Assembly: GCF_014648815.1 (NCBI RefSeq)
Contig: NZ_BMRV01000004.1
Span: 434,001 to 498,000, forward strand
From: Streptomyces flaveolus
GTDB lineage: Bacteria > Actinomycetota > Actinomycetes > Streptomycetales > Streptomycetaceae
Direction of reading: 5' to 3'
DNA: 64,000 bases
Each line of letters starts with the position of its first letter. Position 1 is the first letter of the stretch. This document shows, piece by piece, positions 46,787 through 56,639 of this stretch. The position numbers were made by a program, and so were the translations under genes. The notes below the pieces were generated by a model. The model saw only the letters and a list, made by a program, of their open reading frames with translations. It was not told where the DNA came from and did no database searches.

Positions 46787-46959
46787 CGTGGGTGTCTCCC
46801 GGTTACGGCTCTACTCGTACGGGCGCGAGCCTAGCCGCTCACGCCCCGGCCGACGGGAACCCTGTGGACGACGGGCCGCGTGCGGACAACTCCCCGGCGT
46901 TCGCCCGGGGAGCGTTCCGCACGGGGGCGAGCCGCACCTCCCGCGCGGCCCGGCCCTGG

Positions 46960-47511
46960 TCAGCCCAGATCGTCGAATGCGTCCGCGAAGTCCAGTCCGG
47001 GGATCTCCGACACCGCCGGGGCCGCGACCCGCGTGGCGAAGTCGTCGCGCCGGTGTCCCGCGTCCGGGTCGTGCACGTCGTCGTGGACGACGACCCAGAC
47101 CGTGACGTCTCCGCACGCCTCGTCCCGTACGCCCCAGTCGTCGGCGAGCGCGGTGATGATGTTCAGCCCGCGGCCGCCGTGCGCGGTGACCGACGGGGTC
47201 GCCGGGGCGGGGCGGGTCGGACCGCCGCCGTCCGTGACCTCCACGAGGAGCCGGCCTCCCGCGTCCACCTGCCATGCGGCGCGGACGTCACCGTCCCCGG
47301 CCAGAGCGTCGCCCAGCGGACGGCCGTGCTTGCACGCGTTGCTGAGAAGTTCGGAAAGGACCAGTACGGCGTCGTCGATGACCGATTCCGCCACACCGCC
47401 TCTGCGCAGCTGCTCCCGCATCCGGTGCCGTGCTTTCCCCACGCCCGCAGGGCCATGGGGAACGGCCATGCTCGACGACGTGGGCACCTCCTGTGCCACC
47501 ACCAACGCCAC
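46960..47511 (-). CDS. RsbW-like ATPase (anti-sigma regulatory type)
   Basis: A 183-residue GHKL-fold kinase like that at 39532. N-box LVLSELLSNACKHG, G1 box VEVTDGGGPT and GGRGLNIITALADDWG are intact. The GTG at 47511 with AAGGAGG eight bases upstream is a clear start; the open frame to 47649 has none. It may be an anti-sigma or anti-anti-sigma kinase, without a partner gene adjacent. It stands alone between the SEC-C and GDPD genes. Confidence 0.85.
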   Translation of the reverse strand: MALVVAQEVPTSSSMAVPHGPAGVGKARHRMREQLRRGGVAESVIDDAVLVLSELLSNACKHGRPLGDALAGDGDVRAAWQVDAGGRLLVEVTDGGGPTRPAPATPSVTAHGGRGLNIITALADDWGVRDEACGDVTVWVVVHDDVHDPDAGHRRDDFATRVAAPAVSEIPGLDFADAFDDLG

Positions 47512-47725
47512 CCCCGAGACCTCCTTCGCCCCACGCCACGGTGTGGATGCCCTTCTGGCCTGAACCGGAAACCGGCCCGTCCCCGCCCAGTGACGCATTC
47601 GACACGGTCGAACACGCACCGAACGCGCCGGAGCACTCCCCGTAATCATGTGGCTGGATTTCGTCGGTGTGGCCGAGACCGGAGAATGGGGCAGACGGCC
47701 CGCCGGGTCAAGGGTTCCGGACGAA

Positions 47726-48553
47726 TCAGCGGCCGAGATGCTCCAGGACCGCGCGTGGCCGGTTGGTGATGACGGCGTCGACGCCCAGGTCGGCGCAGAG
47801 ATCCACGTCGGCGGTCTCGTTCACGGTCCACACGTGCACCTGGTGCCCGGCCGCCTTCAGCCGCTCGATGTAGCCGGGGTGGTTCCGCACGATACGGATC
47901 GAGGGGCCCGCGATCCGGACACCGGCCGGCAGCCGTCCGTCGCGCAGCCGGGGCGAGACGAACTGCATCAGATAGACCGTCGGCAGCGTCGGCGACGCGG
48001 CCCGCACCCGGTGCAGCGAGCGGGCCGAGAAGCTCATCACCCGCACCGGCGACTCGGCGGCCGAGGCGGGCGCGTCGAGACCGAACCGCTTCAGGAGCAC
48101 CAGCAGCCGCTCCTCCACCTGTCCCGCCCAGCGCGTGGGGTGCTTGGTCTCGATGGCCAGCTCCACCCGCCGCCCCGCGTCCGACACCAGCTCGAGGAGC
48201 CGCTCCAGGGTGAGGACGGAGGTCTCCTCCCGGTCCTCGGGCCGGTGCTCCCATTCGGGCTGCTCGTCGCGGGTGCGCCAGAACTCCCGGGTCCTGCGGG
48301 CGCCGAAGTCCAGGGCCGCCAGGTCGGCCAGCTCCAGCGCCGAGACCGCGCCCCGGCCGTTGGACGTACGGTCGACGCGCCAGTCGTGGACGCAGACGAG
48401 GTGGCCGTCGGCGGTCAGGCGCACATCGCACTCCAGGGCGTCCGCCCCGTCCTCGATCGCCTTCCGGTACGCGGCCAGCGTGTGTTCGGGGGCCTCCTCG
48501 GAGGCCCCGCGGTGGGCGACGACCTGAATCGGGTGCTGTCGTACGTGGGTCAC
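47726..48553 (-). CDS. Glycerophosphodiester phosphodiesterase
   Basis: A 275-residue cytoplasmic enzyme that hydrolyses glycerophosphodiesters to glycerol-3-phosphate and an alcohol. The catalytic start is VAHRGASEEAPEHT with the conserved His-Arg-Gly and Glu, followed by DALECDVRLTADGHLVCVHD (metal-binding Glu and Asp, catalytic His). HVWTVNE near the C-terminus completes the active site. No signal peptide is present, so it is intracellular. The GTG at 48553 is the first in-frame start at the domain edge. It diverges from htrA. Confidence 0.92.
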   Translation of the reverse strand: MTHVRQHPIQVVAHRGASEEAPEHTLAAYRKAIEDGADALECDVRLTADGHLVCVHDWRVDRTSNGRGAVSALELADLAALDFGARRTREFWRTRDEQPEWEHRPEDREETSVLTLERLLELVSDAGRRVELAIETKHPTRWAGQVEERLLVLLKRFGLDAPASAAESPVRVMSFSARSLHRVRAASPTLPTVYLMQFVSPRLRDGRLPAGVRIAGPSIRIVRNHPGYIERLKAAGHQVHVWTVNETADVDLCADLGVDAVITNRPRAVLEHLGR

Positions 48554-48826
48554 CGCGTCATGGTGCCACCGTGCGCGGGTAGACGTGCCGTCGGAGTCAT
48601 CGCCCTGGTGCCCGTTTAGCCTTGGATGACCTGTATAAGGGACAACCGTGACCCACAGCATCCGCTTATGGTGCTCTGACGGCTCGTGGGAAAAGCTGAT
48701 GGCCTACACAAACATGCACCACCACATGCGCAGCCGCGTCGCGCCGGTCCGTGGAGCAGCGCGCGTGAGCGTGGCTGAGCGCGACCAGTGCGCCCGAGCG
48801 GCAGTCGTGGATCGAGGAGAGAAGCT

Positions 48827-50263
48827 GTGAGCACCGAGAACGAGGGCACCGCGGTACCCCCGGCCCCGTCCGCACCTCCCGTGCCGGTGGCATCTCCCGC
48901 AGCCTCCGAGCCGGCCCCGCCGCCCCATCCGGGCCAGCCGCCCGCGGGCGCGGAGCCGCACGGCGGTTTCCCGGCGCCCCCGGCGTCCGCACACACCTCC
49001 CACCAGGCCGCTGCCGCGGGGTCCTCGGCTCCCGACGCGTCCTGGCCGCCGCCCCCGCCGCCGGCCGGTCCGTCCTACGGCGGCGGAGGCGGGGAGGGTT
49101 CCGGCGACGGCTGGGGCGCCTCGTACCAGCCGCCGGCCCCGAAATCCGGCCGCGGCGGCATGGTCGCCGCGCTCCTGATCGCCGCGCTGGTCGCGGGCGG
49201 TCTGGGCGGCGGCCTCGGCTACACCCTGGCCAAGAACAACGACGAGACGGGCTCCACGACGGTCTCCGCCTCGGACACCGGCGGCTCGGTCAAGCGCGAC
49301 GCGGGCACGGTCGCGGGCGTGGCCGCCAAGGCGCTGCCCAGCACGGTCACCATCCAGGCCGAGGGCAGCAACGGCGAGGGCGGTACCGGCACGGGGTTCG
49401 TCTTCGACAAGCAGGGCCACATCGTCACCAACAACCACGTGGTGGCGGAGGCGGTCGACGGCGGCAAGCTCAGCGCGACCTTCCCCGACGGCAAGAAGTA
49501 CGACGCCGAGGTGGTCGGTCACGCCCAGGGCTACGACGTGGCGGTCATCAAGCTCGAGAACGCCCCGTCGGACCTGAACCCGCTGCCCCTCGGCGACTCG
49601 GACAAGGTGGCCGTCGGCGACTCGACGATCGCCATCGGCGCCCCCTTCGGTCTGTCCAACACGGTGACCACGGGCATCATCAGCGCCAAGAACCGCCCCG
49701 TGGCCTCCAGCGACGGCAGCGCGAGCAGCAAGGCGTCCTACATGAGCGCCCTGCAGACCGACGCCTCGATCAACCCGGGCAACTCCGGCGGCCCGCTGCT
49801 GGACGCGCAGGGCAACGTCATCGGGATCAACTCCGCGATCCAGTCCACGAGCAGCGGCGGCTTCGGCGGCGCCGGCCAGGCGGGCTCGATCGGCCTGGGC
49901 TTCGCCATCCCCATCAACCAGGCGGAGTTCGTCGCCAAGCAGCTGATCAAGACCGGCAAGCCGGTGTACGCGAAGATCGGCGCCTCCGTCTCGCTGGAGG
50001 AGACGACGAACGGCGCGAAGATCACCGAGCAGGGCGTCAGCGGCTCCGAGCCCGTCGAGCCGGGCGGCCCCGCCGCCGCCGCGGGCCTCAAGCCGGGCGA
50101 CGTCATCACCGAGCTCGACGACACGGTGATCGACAGCGGTCCGACCCTGATCGGCGAGATCTGGACCCACAAGCCCGGCGACAAGGTCACGGTCACCTAC
50201 GAGCGCGGCGGCAAGCAGCACACCACCGAACTCACCCTCGGCTCCAAGACCGGCGACGACTGA
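48827..50263 (+). CDS. HtrA/DegP-type membrane serine protease with PDZ domain
   Basis: A 478-residue protein. Residues 1-110 are a Pro/Gly-rich cytoplasmic tail, then one membrane segment (about 112-131), then an extracytoplasmic protease. The triad is His204 (TNNHVVAEA), Asp237 (GYDVAVIKL) and Ser320 (GNSGGPLL). A PDZ domain occupies ~375-470 (GGPAAAAGLKPGDVI). HtrA enzymes cut misfolded secreted proteins. The GTG at 48827 follows GAGGAGAGAAG. Streptomyces carries several such genes, so no symbol is given. A hairpin and the tRNA-Ser gene follow. Confidence 0.94.
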   Translation: MSTENEGTAVPPAPSAPPVPVASPAASEPAPPPHPGQPPAGAEPHGGFPAPPASAHTSHQAAAAGSSAPDASWPPPPPPAGPSYGGGGGEGSGDGWGASYQPPAPKSGRGGMVAALLIAALVAGGLGGGLGYTLAKNNDETGSTTVSASDTGGSVKRDAGTVAGVAAKALPSTVTIQAEGSNGEGGTGTGFVFDKQGHIVTNNHVVAEAVDGGKLSATFPDGKKYDAEVVGHAQGYDVAVIKLENAPSDLNPLPLGDSDKVAVGDSTIAIGAPFGLSNTVTTGIISAKNRPVASSDGSASSKASYMSALQTDASINPGNSGGPLLDAQGNVIGINSAIQSTSSGGFGGAGQAGSIGLGFAIPINQAEFVAKQLIKTGKPVYAKIGASVSLEETTNGAKITEQGVSGSEPVEPGGPAAAAGLKPGDVITELDDTVIDSGPTLIGEIWTHKPGDKVTVTYERGGKQHTTELTLGSKTGDD

Positions 50264-50297
50264 CCCACCCGCCCCCGCACGGACCCGCTACCCTGGT

Positions 50298-50326
50298 CCC
50301 GCGCGGCCGATCACGGCCGGCGCGGG
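50298..50326 (+). terminator. Hairpin after htrA-like gene
   Basis: CCCGCGC-GGCCG pairs with CGGCC-GCGCGGG across a 4-base loop ATCA with one bulged G. It sits between the protease stop and tRNA-Ser and touches the first base of the tRNA. Confidence 0.5.
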
Positions 50327-50410
50327 GTGGGTTGCCCGAGCGGCCTAAGGGAACGGTCTTGAAAACCGTCGTGGCGCAAGTCACCGTGGGTTCAAATCCC
50401 ACACCCACCG
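50326..50410 (+). tRNA. tRNA-Ser (anticodon UGA)
   Basis: An 85-base class II tRNA. The acceptor stem is GGTGGGT (50326-50332) with ACCCACC (50403-50409), discriminator G. The anticodon loop is CTTGAAA with TGA at 50360-50362, a long variable arm follows (TGGCGCAAGTCACC region), and the T-arm is GTGGG-TTCAAAT-CCCAC. CCA is not encoded. It reads UCA and UCG-type codons. Confidence 0.97.
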
Positions 50411-50419
50411 CGGTGTTCG

Positions 50420-50454
50420 ACGGCCCCTGACCGCGTTCGACGGTCGGGGGCCGT
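50420..50454 (+). terminator. Terminator after tRNA-Ser(UGA)
   Basis: ACGGCCCCTGACC (50420-50432) and GGTCGGGGGCCGT (50442-50454) form a 13-bp stem with one T-G wobble. Confidence 0.8.
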
Positions 50455-50559
50455 CGTCGTGCGCGCTGACTTCCCGGGAGGCCGGCCGTCGCTGGTACTC
50501 GGATGGAGCTGAGTACTTTCGCTCTGGTCGGCCGGGGGGCGTGCGGGGACGCTCGGGGT

Positions 50560-50967
50560 ATGGAACTTGGACGACCGAAGACTGTCGCGCCGCTGGTGCC
50601 GGGGCTCGTGCTCGCCGCGACGGCGGCGGCGCTGTGGGCCGCCTGGCTGGGGTGGGACCAGCAGCGTGATGTGCACCCCGACGGTTCGACGACCGGGCCG
50701 TACGAGGCCTGGCAGGTGATCGGGCTCGTGCTGACGCTGCTGGTGCCGGTGTGCTGGGCGGTGTTCCGGGACCATGGCGCGGGCGTCGTGCCCGGGGTCA
50801 CCGCCGGTCTGACCGTCTCCGCCGCCTACGACTGGTCGGACGACGCCAGCGGGCTCTTCGTCGTCGGCGCCGGGATGGTCATGGTCGGGAGCTTCGTCGT
50901 GACCGCCGGGCTCGTCGCCGTGATCACCGCGGTGAGGCGGAGGGGCGGGCCTGTGACAGGGCTGTGA
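50560..50967 (+). CDS. Small membrane protein of unknown function
   Basis: A 135-residue protein with about four membrane segments (PLVPGLVLAATAAALWAAW; AWQVIGLVLTLLVPVCWAVF; GVVPGVTAGLTVSAAY; GLFVVGAGMVMVGSFVVTAG). I do not recognise the family. The acidic DWSDDASG lies between the last two segments. The ATG at 50560 is chosen because residues before it in the longer frame are unlikely coding. It is isolated between tRNA-Ser and the PrimPol gene. Confidence 0.65.
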   Translation: MELGRPKTVAPLVPGLVLAATAAALWAAWLGWDQQRDVHPDGSTTGPYEAWQVIGLVLTLLVPVCWAVFRDHGAGVVPGVTAGLTVSAAYDWSDDASGLFVVGAGMVMVGSFVVTAGLVAVITAVRRRGGPVTGL

Positions 50968-51059
50968 CCGGAACTGTGGCTTCCGTCACGGTCGGTGCGG
51001 TGCGGGGTGGTCCGGGGCCGGTGGGATGAGGCGATGCGGACCCTCCCGCTCCGCTTCGG

Positions 51060-51926
51060 TCAGGGGTGGTGGCCCGTCATGCGGGCCGCCGACGCGATGG
51101 TCGTGCGGGCCTCGCGCTCGGTCAGACCGGTCTCCCGGGCCGCCTCGACCAGGGGACCCACGAGGGCCGCCCCGATGCCGTCCTCGTAGGCGCGGCAGGC
51201 CGCCCAGAACAGGCGGGTGTTGCGCTGGCCCTCGTGCGCGGCGAGGACGAACTGGACGAGACCCCGGCCGTGCGCGTCGGTCGTGGCGGAGGCGTGCCGG
51301 TGCGCGCGGGGCGGCGGGAGCAGGAGGCGCAGCAGCGCCGGCGGGCAGGCGGCGGGCGCGAGGTGGGCGGTGCCGGGTGCGGCGGCGTAGGCGCCGTACC
51401 GGGTGCGCGAGCCGGGACCGACGAGGTAGCCGCCGGCGCCGCGGATGTCGATGCCGGGGGCGAGGCGGCCGGCCGAGTTGGGGACGACGGCGTCGGGCGG
51501 GCCGGTCAGCCACAGGTGGCGGCCTCCGCTGGGGGTCACGACGACCACCGTGGGCGGGATCGTGAACAGGTGGCGCAGGGCCAGCTCGCGCAGGGCGGCC
51601 GAGGAGTCCGTGTCCCCTTTGGTGTCCAGGTCCACGCCGATCAGGTGGTGCGGCGGCAGCCCGCAGGCGATGCCGTAGCCCGCGGCCCAGGGCGCCGCGG
51701 CGAAGAGGGCGCGGATGCGGGCCGGGTCGGTGGAGGCGTCATGGACACCGTGCCCGAAGCGGCCGCACTCGCCGTGGCAGCGGGAGGGCGCGGGGTCGTC
51801 GCGGTGGGGGGAGCGCAGGGCCGGGAGCTTCGTCCGGGACAGGGGGAAGACCGCCAGTCCGCGCTCGGCGGCGGACAGGGCGTGCGCGAGGGCCAGCGTC
51901 GTGGCCTGCCGGTCGGTGGTGGCCAT
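51060..51926 (-). CDS. Bifunctional primase/polymerase (PrimPol) domain protein
   Basis: A 288-residue protein with an N-terminal PrimPol-like domain: ALAHALSAAERGLAVFPLSRTKLPA, the conserved IGVDLDTKGD (metal-binding Asp pair), TPSGGRHLWL and GIDIRGAGGYLVGPGS. The C-terminal ~80 residues include LVQFVLAAHEGQRNTRLFWAACRAYEDG, the helical primase-helper segment seen in phage/plasmid primases. It is a fuller domain than the one at 44198. No helicase is adjacent. The ATG at 51926 is the first start after the upstream direct repeats. It may have come from an old mobile element but has normal base composition. Confidence 0.82.
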   Translation of the reverse strand: MATTDRQATTLALAHALSAAERGLAVFPLSRTKLPALRSPHRDDPAPSRCHGECGRFGHGVHDASTDPARIRALFAAAPWAAGYGIACGLPPHHLIGVDLDTKGDTDSSAALRELALRHLFTIPPTVVVVTPSGGRHLWLTGPPDAVVPNSAGRLAPGIDIRGAGGYLVGPGSRTRYGAYAAAPGTAHLAPAACPPALLRLLLPPPRAHRHASATTDAHGRGLVQFVLAAHEGQRNTRLFWAACRAYEDGIGAALVGPLVEAARETGLTEREARTTIASAARMTGHHP

Positions 51927-51932
51927 GGCTCC

Positions 51933-51951
51933 ATGTTCGTATGCATGTTCG
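51933..51951. promoter_or_regulatory. Direct repeats/LexA-box-like site before the PrimPol gene
   Basis: ATGTTCG occurs at 51933-51939 and 51945-51951, 12 bp apart. The complementary strand of 51938-51951 reads CGAACATGCATACG, which matches the SOS-box CGAACRNRYGTTYG at all but two of the conserved positions. It is 12 bases from the PrimPol start. The remaining sequence to 52297 shows no supported gene or strong motif. Confidence 0.3.
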
Positions 51952-52297
51952 AAAAAGGGAAGGGTGCCCGCGTGCGACGCGCCGGGGGCGGAATGGCGGG
52001 CGGGGAAAGTGGCGGAACGCTTCACCTCTTGTGGTGCTTGAGGTGGAGGTGTCCGGTACTGCCCGTGGTGCGGCATAGGAGAAGGCAAAGGGGTTTATCG
52101 ACTTGTCCTCACGCTTGAGGGCGAATCAGGGATTCCGGGGTGGTTCGCCGGGGTCCGGTGGGCAACTCTGATCACGCGACGTCGTGCACAGCGTCGAGGC
52201 GGTCGGCCAACTGCCCCGGCGTCCAGGCTGGTTCACAAGTGCAGGTACTTCTCGCGTGGTCGGCAGGAAGCCGGTGCGCACCTTCTGGAGGAACTAC

Positions 52298-52534
52298 ATG
52301 GCAAGCATCCGTACCGCTCGCGTCATCGCCGCCGTCGCCGCGCTCCCGCTGGCCGTCGCCCTCTTCGGCGGGGTCGCGACCGCGGACGACGGCAACTCGT
52401 CCACCGCGCAGCAGGCGGTCGGCGCGGGTGCCTCGAACCAGAGCAACACCGCACAGCTGGAGGAGTCCGCGTTCACGGCCGTCAACCAGGGCAACGAGAA
52501 CGTGGCCGTCAGTTTCTCCCCGCTGTGGTGGTGA
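52298..52534 (+). CDS. Small secreted peptide
   Basis: A 78-residue precursor. A signal peptide (TARVIAAVAALPLAVALFGGVATA) is probably cleaved near residue 28, leaving about 50 residues: Gln/Asn/Ser-rich, with no Cys and a Trp-rich end (SFSPLWW). The ATG at 52298 has GGAGG seven bases upstream, a strong site. It lacks the chaplin signature. The NQSNTAQ and NQGNENVAV segments suggest a beta-rich surface peptide. It stands alone between a 370-bp gap and a strong terminator. I do not recognise a family. Confidence 0.78.
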   Translation: MASIRTARVIAAVAALPLAVALFGGVATADDGNSSTAQQAVGAGASNQSNTAQLEESAFTAVNQGNENVAVSFSPLWW

Positions 52535-52611
52535 GCTGAGGGGCCGGTGGGGGCGCTCCGGCGCCGGCGCCCGGTCTCCGTGCGGGTGTGCTTCATGGGG
52601 TCGTACGGCGT

Positions 52612-52643
52612 CTGGGCGGTGGTACTCCGGTACCGCCGCCCAG
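52612..52643 (+). terminator. Strong hairpin after the small secreted peptide
   Basis: CTGGGCGGTGGTAC (52612-52625) and GTACCGCCGCCCAG (52630-52643) form a 14-bp stem with one wobble and a TCCG loop, 78 bp after the stop. Confidence 0.85.
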
Positions 52644-52826
52644 GCGTTCGTCCCTACCGGGTACCGCCGGGGCCGGGCGGCCCTCAGGGGCGAACCCCCA
52701 GTACCCCTCGTCCTCTCCTCCACCCAGAGGAGGTTCAGCCGGCTCCACCCCTACAACCTGAGGCGGACCCCGCTTCGGGACCTGCGGCCGATCCGCGGCG
52801 CACCCCTTCGCTCATAGCGTTGAGTC

Positions 52827-53384
52827 ATGACCGCACCTGTCTGCACCAGCGCTTCGAACGCCGCCACAGCAATGACGCAGACCTTCCCGTACCCGTCGTT
52901 CTCGTCGTACGTGAAGGCCCGCCAGCCGGTGCTGCTGCGTACCGCCCGGTCGCTGACCGCGAACCCGAGCGACGCGGAGGACCTGCTGCAGACCGCGCTC
53001 ACCAAGACGTACGTGGCCTGGGAGCGCATCGAGGACCATCGCGCCCTGGACGGCTACGTGCGCCGGGCGCTGGTGAACACGCGGACGTCGCAGTGGCGCA
53101 AGCGCAAGGTCGACGAGTTCGCGTGCGACGAGATGCCCGAGCCGGAGCCCGTTCCCGGCGCGGACGACCCGGCGGACCGGCAGGCGCTGCGCGACGCGAT
53201 GTGGCGGGCCGTCATGAAGCTGCCGGCCCGGCAGCGGGCGATGGTCGTCCTGCGGTACTACGAGGACCTCAGCGAAGCCCGGACGGCCGAAGTCCTCGGG
53301 GTTTCCGTGGGCACGGTGAAGTCGGCCGTGTCCCGCGCGCTCGGCAAGCTCCGTGAGGACCCTGAGCTGGGGATTGTTCGGTGA
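52827..53384 (+). CDS. SigE-family ECF sigma factor
   Basis: A 185-residue RNA polymerase sigma factor of the actinobacterial SigE-like (ECF) family. Region 2 is FSSYVKARQPVLLRTARSLTANPSDAEDLLQTAL, and region 4 is LPARQRAMVVLRYYEDLSEARTAEVLGVSVGTVKSAVSRALGKLRE with the helix-turn-helix. The Ser/Pro/Glu-rich link lies between. No anti-sigma factor is adjacent. The ATG at 52827 is used; the next ATG at 52872 (MTQTFPYP) is a possible start, and neither has a strong ribosome site. Its regulon cannot be seen here. Confidence 0.88.
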   Translation: MTAPVCTSASNAATAMTQTFPYPSFSSYVKARQPVLLRTARSLTANPSDAEDLLQTALTKTYVAWERIEDHRALDGYVRRALVNTRTSQWRKRKVDEFACDEMPEPEPVPGADDPADRQALRDAMWRAVMKLPARQRAMVVLRYYEDLSEARTAEVLGVSVGTVKSAVSRALGKLREDPELGIVR

Positions 53385-53457
53385 TGGGTGGCTTTGTGGC
53401 CGCTCGGCGGGCGGATCTGTCGGGGGCCGCGCACTGATCGATCACCGGGGAGTAGTG

Positions 53458-53475
53458 ACATACCGCGCGGTATGT
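53458..53475. promoter_or_regulatory. Perfect 18-bp palindrome, TetR-type operator
   Basis: ACATACCGCGCGGTATGT is a perfect palindrome 59 bp upstream of the acyl-CoA ligase start. The half-site ACATACCG resembles operators of TetR-family regulators of fatty-acid or butyrolactone signalling. No TetR gene of matching operator is adjacent; the TetR at 56640 has a different motif. Confidence 0.6.
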
Positions 53476-53533
53476 GCGCAGAATCAGCGCAACCCTTACC
53501 GCCGCGTAGGCAATGTCGCCCCGGGAGGACACC

Positions 53534-55189
<1,656 letters not shown>

Positions 55190-55234
55190 CGGCCAGGCAC
55201 GGTCAGGCACACAGGCACACAGGCACACAGGCGC

Positions 55235-55266
55235 GGAGGCCGGGCGGCACCCACCGCCCGGCCTCC
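55235..55266. terminator. Bidirectional terminator
   Basis: GGAGGCCGGGCGG (55235-55247) and CCGCCCGGCCTCC (55254-55266) form a 13-bp perfect stem with a 6-base loop. It follows an 8-bp tandem repeat ACAGGCAC (three copies near 55205-55230), between the convergent ligase and MFS genes. Confidence 0.88.
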
Positions 55267-55288
55267 TCGCCTGCCCGGCTCGCCCCGC

Positions 55289-56506
55289 TCACCGCTTCCG
55301 TACGGACGTCGCCGCCCACCCCAGGGCCAGCCACGCCCCCGCCACCGCGCAGACCCCGCCCCAGCCCCAGTGGCCGAACGCGGGCCCCGCGAGGGCCGAG
55401 GCCAGCGCGCCGCCCGCGAAGCCGGCCACGACGTACGCCGTGTTGGCGGTGGCCGGGGCGGACGTGGTGGTCAGGGCGAGGGTCTGGTTGGCGACGTGGG
55501 ACGCGACCAGGGCGGCGTGCACCAGCACCGCCGCCGCGCACAGGGCCGCCATCCGCTGCCCGCCCAGCCAGAACAGCGGCACCGACAGGGCGGCGAGCAG
55601 GTACGCGGACCGTACGACCTTGGCGGCGCCGAACCGGTCGACCAGGCCCCCGGCGAGCGGCGCGACGACGCTCGCCGCCAGCCCGAACAGGCCGAACAGC
55701 CCGGCCGCGGCGGTGGTGAATCCGTAGCCGTCGTCCTCCGTGAGGAGCAGAGCCAGCGAGGTCCACAGGGCGCTCCAGGCGCCGTACATCCCCGCCTGGC
55801 GCACGCACGCCCGCCACAGGTCCGGCGAGCTGCGCACCACCGCGGGCAGCGCGGCGAGCCCGGAGAACAGCGAGCCCTGCCGCTTGCGCCGCTCGGCGGG
55901 CAGTACGTACGCGGTGGCCAGGCCGAGGACGGCGGTCAGGACGGCCGCCCCCACGAACACCGCGCGCCAGCCGAAGGCCTGCCCGGCCAGGGCGCCGAGC
56001 ACCCGGGCCGCCACGATGCCGGTGAACAGACCCGCGATGACGGCCGCGACATGACGTGCCCTGCGGTCGGCGGGGGCGCGCGCGGCGACCAGCGGGACCA
56101 GGAGCTGCGGGACGACGGTCGCGGCCGAGGCGACCAGGACGGCGGCCGCGAGCGCGCCGGTGCCGGACGACACCGCGCCGACGACCAGCGAGGCCGCCGC
56201 GACCAGCGCGAGGACGGCGACCAGGCGCCGCCGATTCACGCTGTCCCCGAGCGGGGCGAAGAAGAGCAGGCCCGCCGCGTATCCGAACTGCGCGACCGAG
56301 GCGAGCCAGGCCACCGCCGACGGGGTGGAGCCGAAGTCGTGGGCGATGAGGGGGAGCAGCGGCGCCGCGAGGTAGATGTTGGCGGCCGTCACGGCGGTGC
56401 AGACGGCGATCAGGGGGAGGAAGAAGCGGGAGGGTGCGGACCTCTCCTGTGGTGCGTTGCGGGCCCGCTCCGGTGCGGTCCGGGCGGGCGCTGACGGTGA
56501 CGACAT
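55289..56506 (-). CDS. MFS drug-efflux-type transporter
   Basis: A 405-residue membrane transporter with 12 predicted helices. The N-terminal half has ANIYLAAPLLPLIAHDFGSTPSAV and the motif A-like FFAPLGDSVNRR (loop 2-3), typical of the drug:H+ antiporter DHA1 group. The C-terminal half repeats it around GGLVDRFGAAKVVR. It diverges from the TetR gene, whose operators lie in the gap, so it is probably induced by a drug that the TetR protein binds. The start at 56506 gives a 35-residue soluble tail. Confidence 0.9.
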   Translation of the reverse strand: MSSPSAPARTAPERARNAPQERSAPSRFFLPLIAVCTAVTAANIYLAAPLLPLIAHDFGSTPSAVAWLASVAQFGYAAGLLFFAPLGDSVNRRRLVAVLALVAAASLVVGAVSSGTGALAAAVLVASAATVVPQLLVPLVAARAPADRRARHVAAVIAGLFTGIVAARVLGALAGQAFGWRAVFVGAAVLTAVLGLATAYVLPAERRKRQGSLFSGLAALPAVVRSSPDLWRACVRQAGMYGAWSALWTSLALLLTEDDGYGFTTAAAGLFGLFGLAASVVAPLAGGLVDRFGAAKVVRSAYLLAALSVPLFWLGGQRMAALCAAAVLVHAALVASHVANQTLALTTTSAPATANTAYVVAGFAGGALASALAGPAFGHWGWGGVCAVAGAWLALGWAATSVRKR

Positions 56507-56536
56507 GAGCGGAGCGACTCCTTCGAGCGCGCTGAC

Positions 56537-56611
56537 AACTAACTGGTTGGTTGTAAGGAACTCCCGGAGTCTGCTCGGAATTCCCGGACCCTGTCAACCA
56601 AACAGTTGGTT
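56537..56611. promoter_or_regulatory. Two TetR operators between MFS and tetR genes
   Basis: AACTAACTGGTTGGTT (56537-56552) and AACCAAACAGTTGGTT (56596-56611) share AACyAAnynGTTGGTT and are both imperfect palindromes. They flank the divergent start regions and should bind the adjacent TetR protein, controlling both genes. Confidence 0.8.
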
Positions 56612-56639
56612 ACCGTGCCCGCACCGCTACCCTGTCCCC

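Noticed and set aside
46863..46871. A DnaA box before the SEC-C gene (TGTGGACGA)
   Set aside because: A single one-mismatch box without neighbours is not informative.
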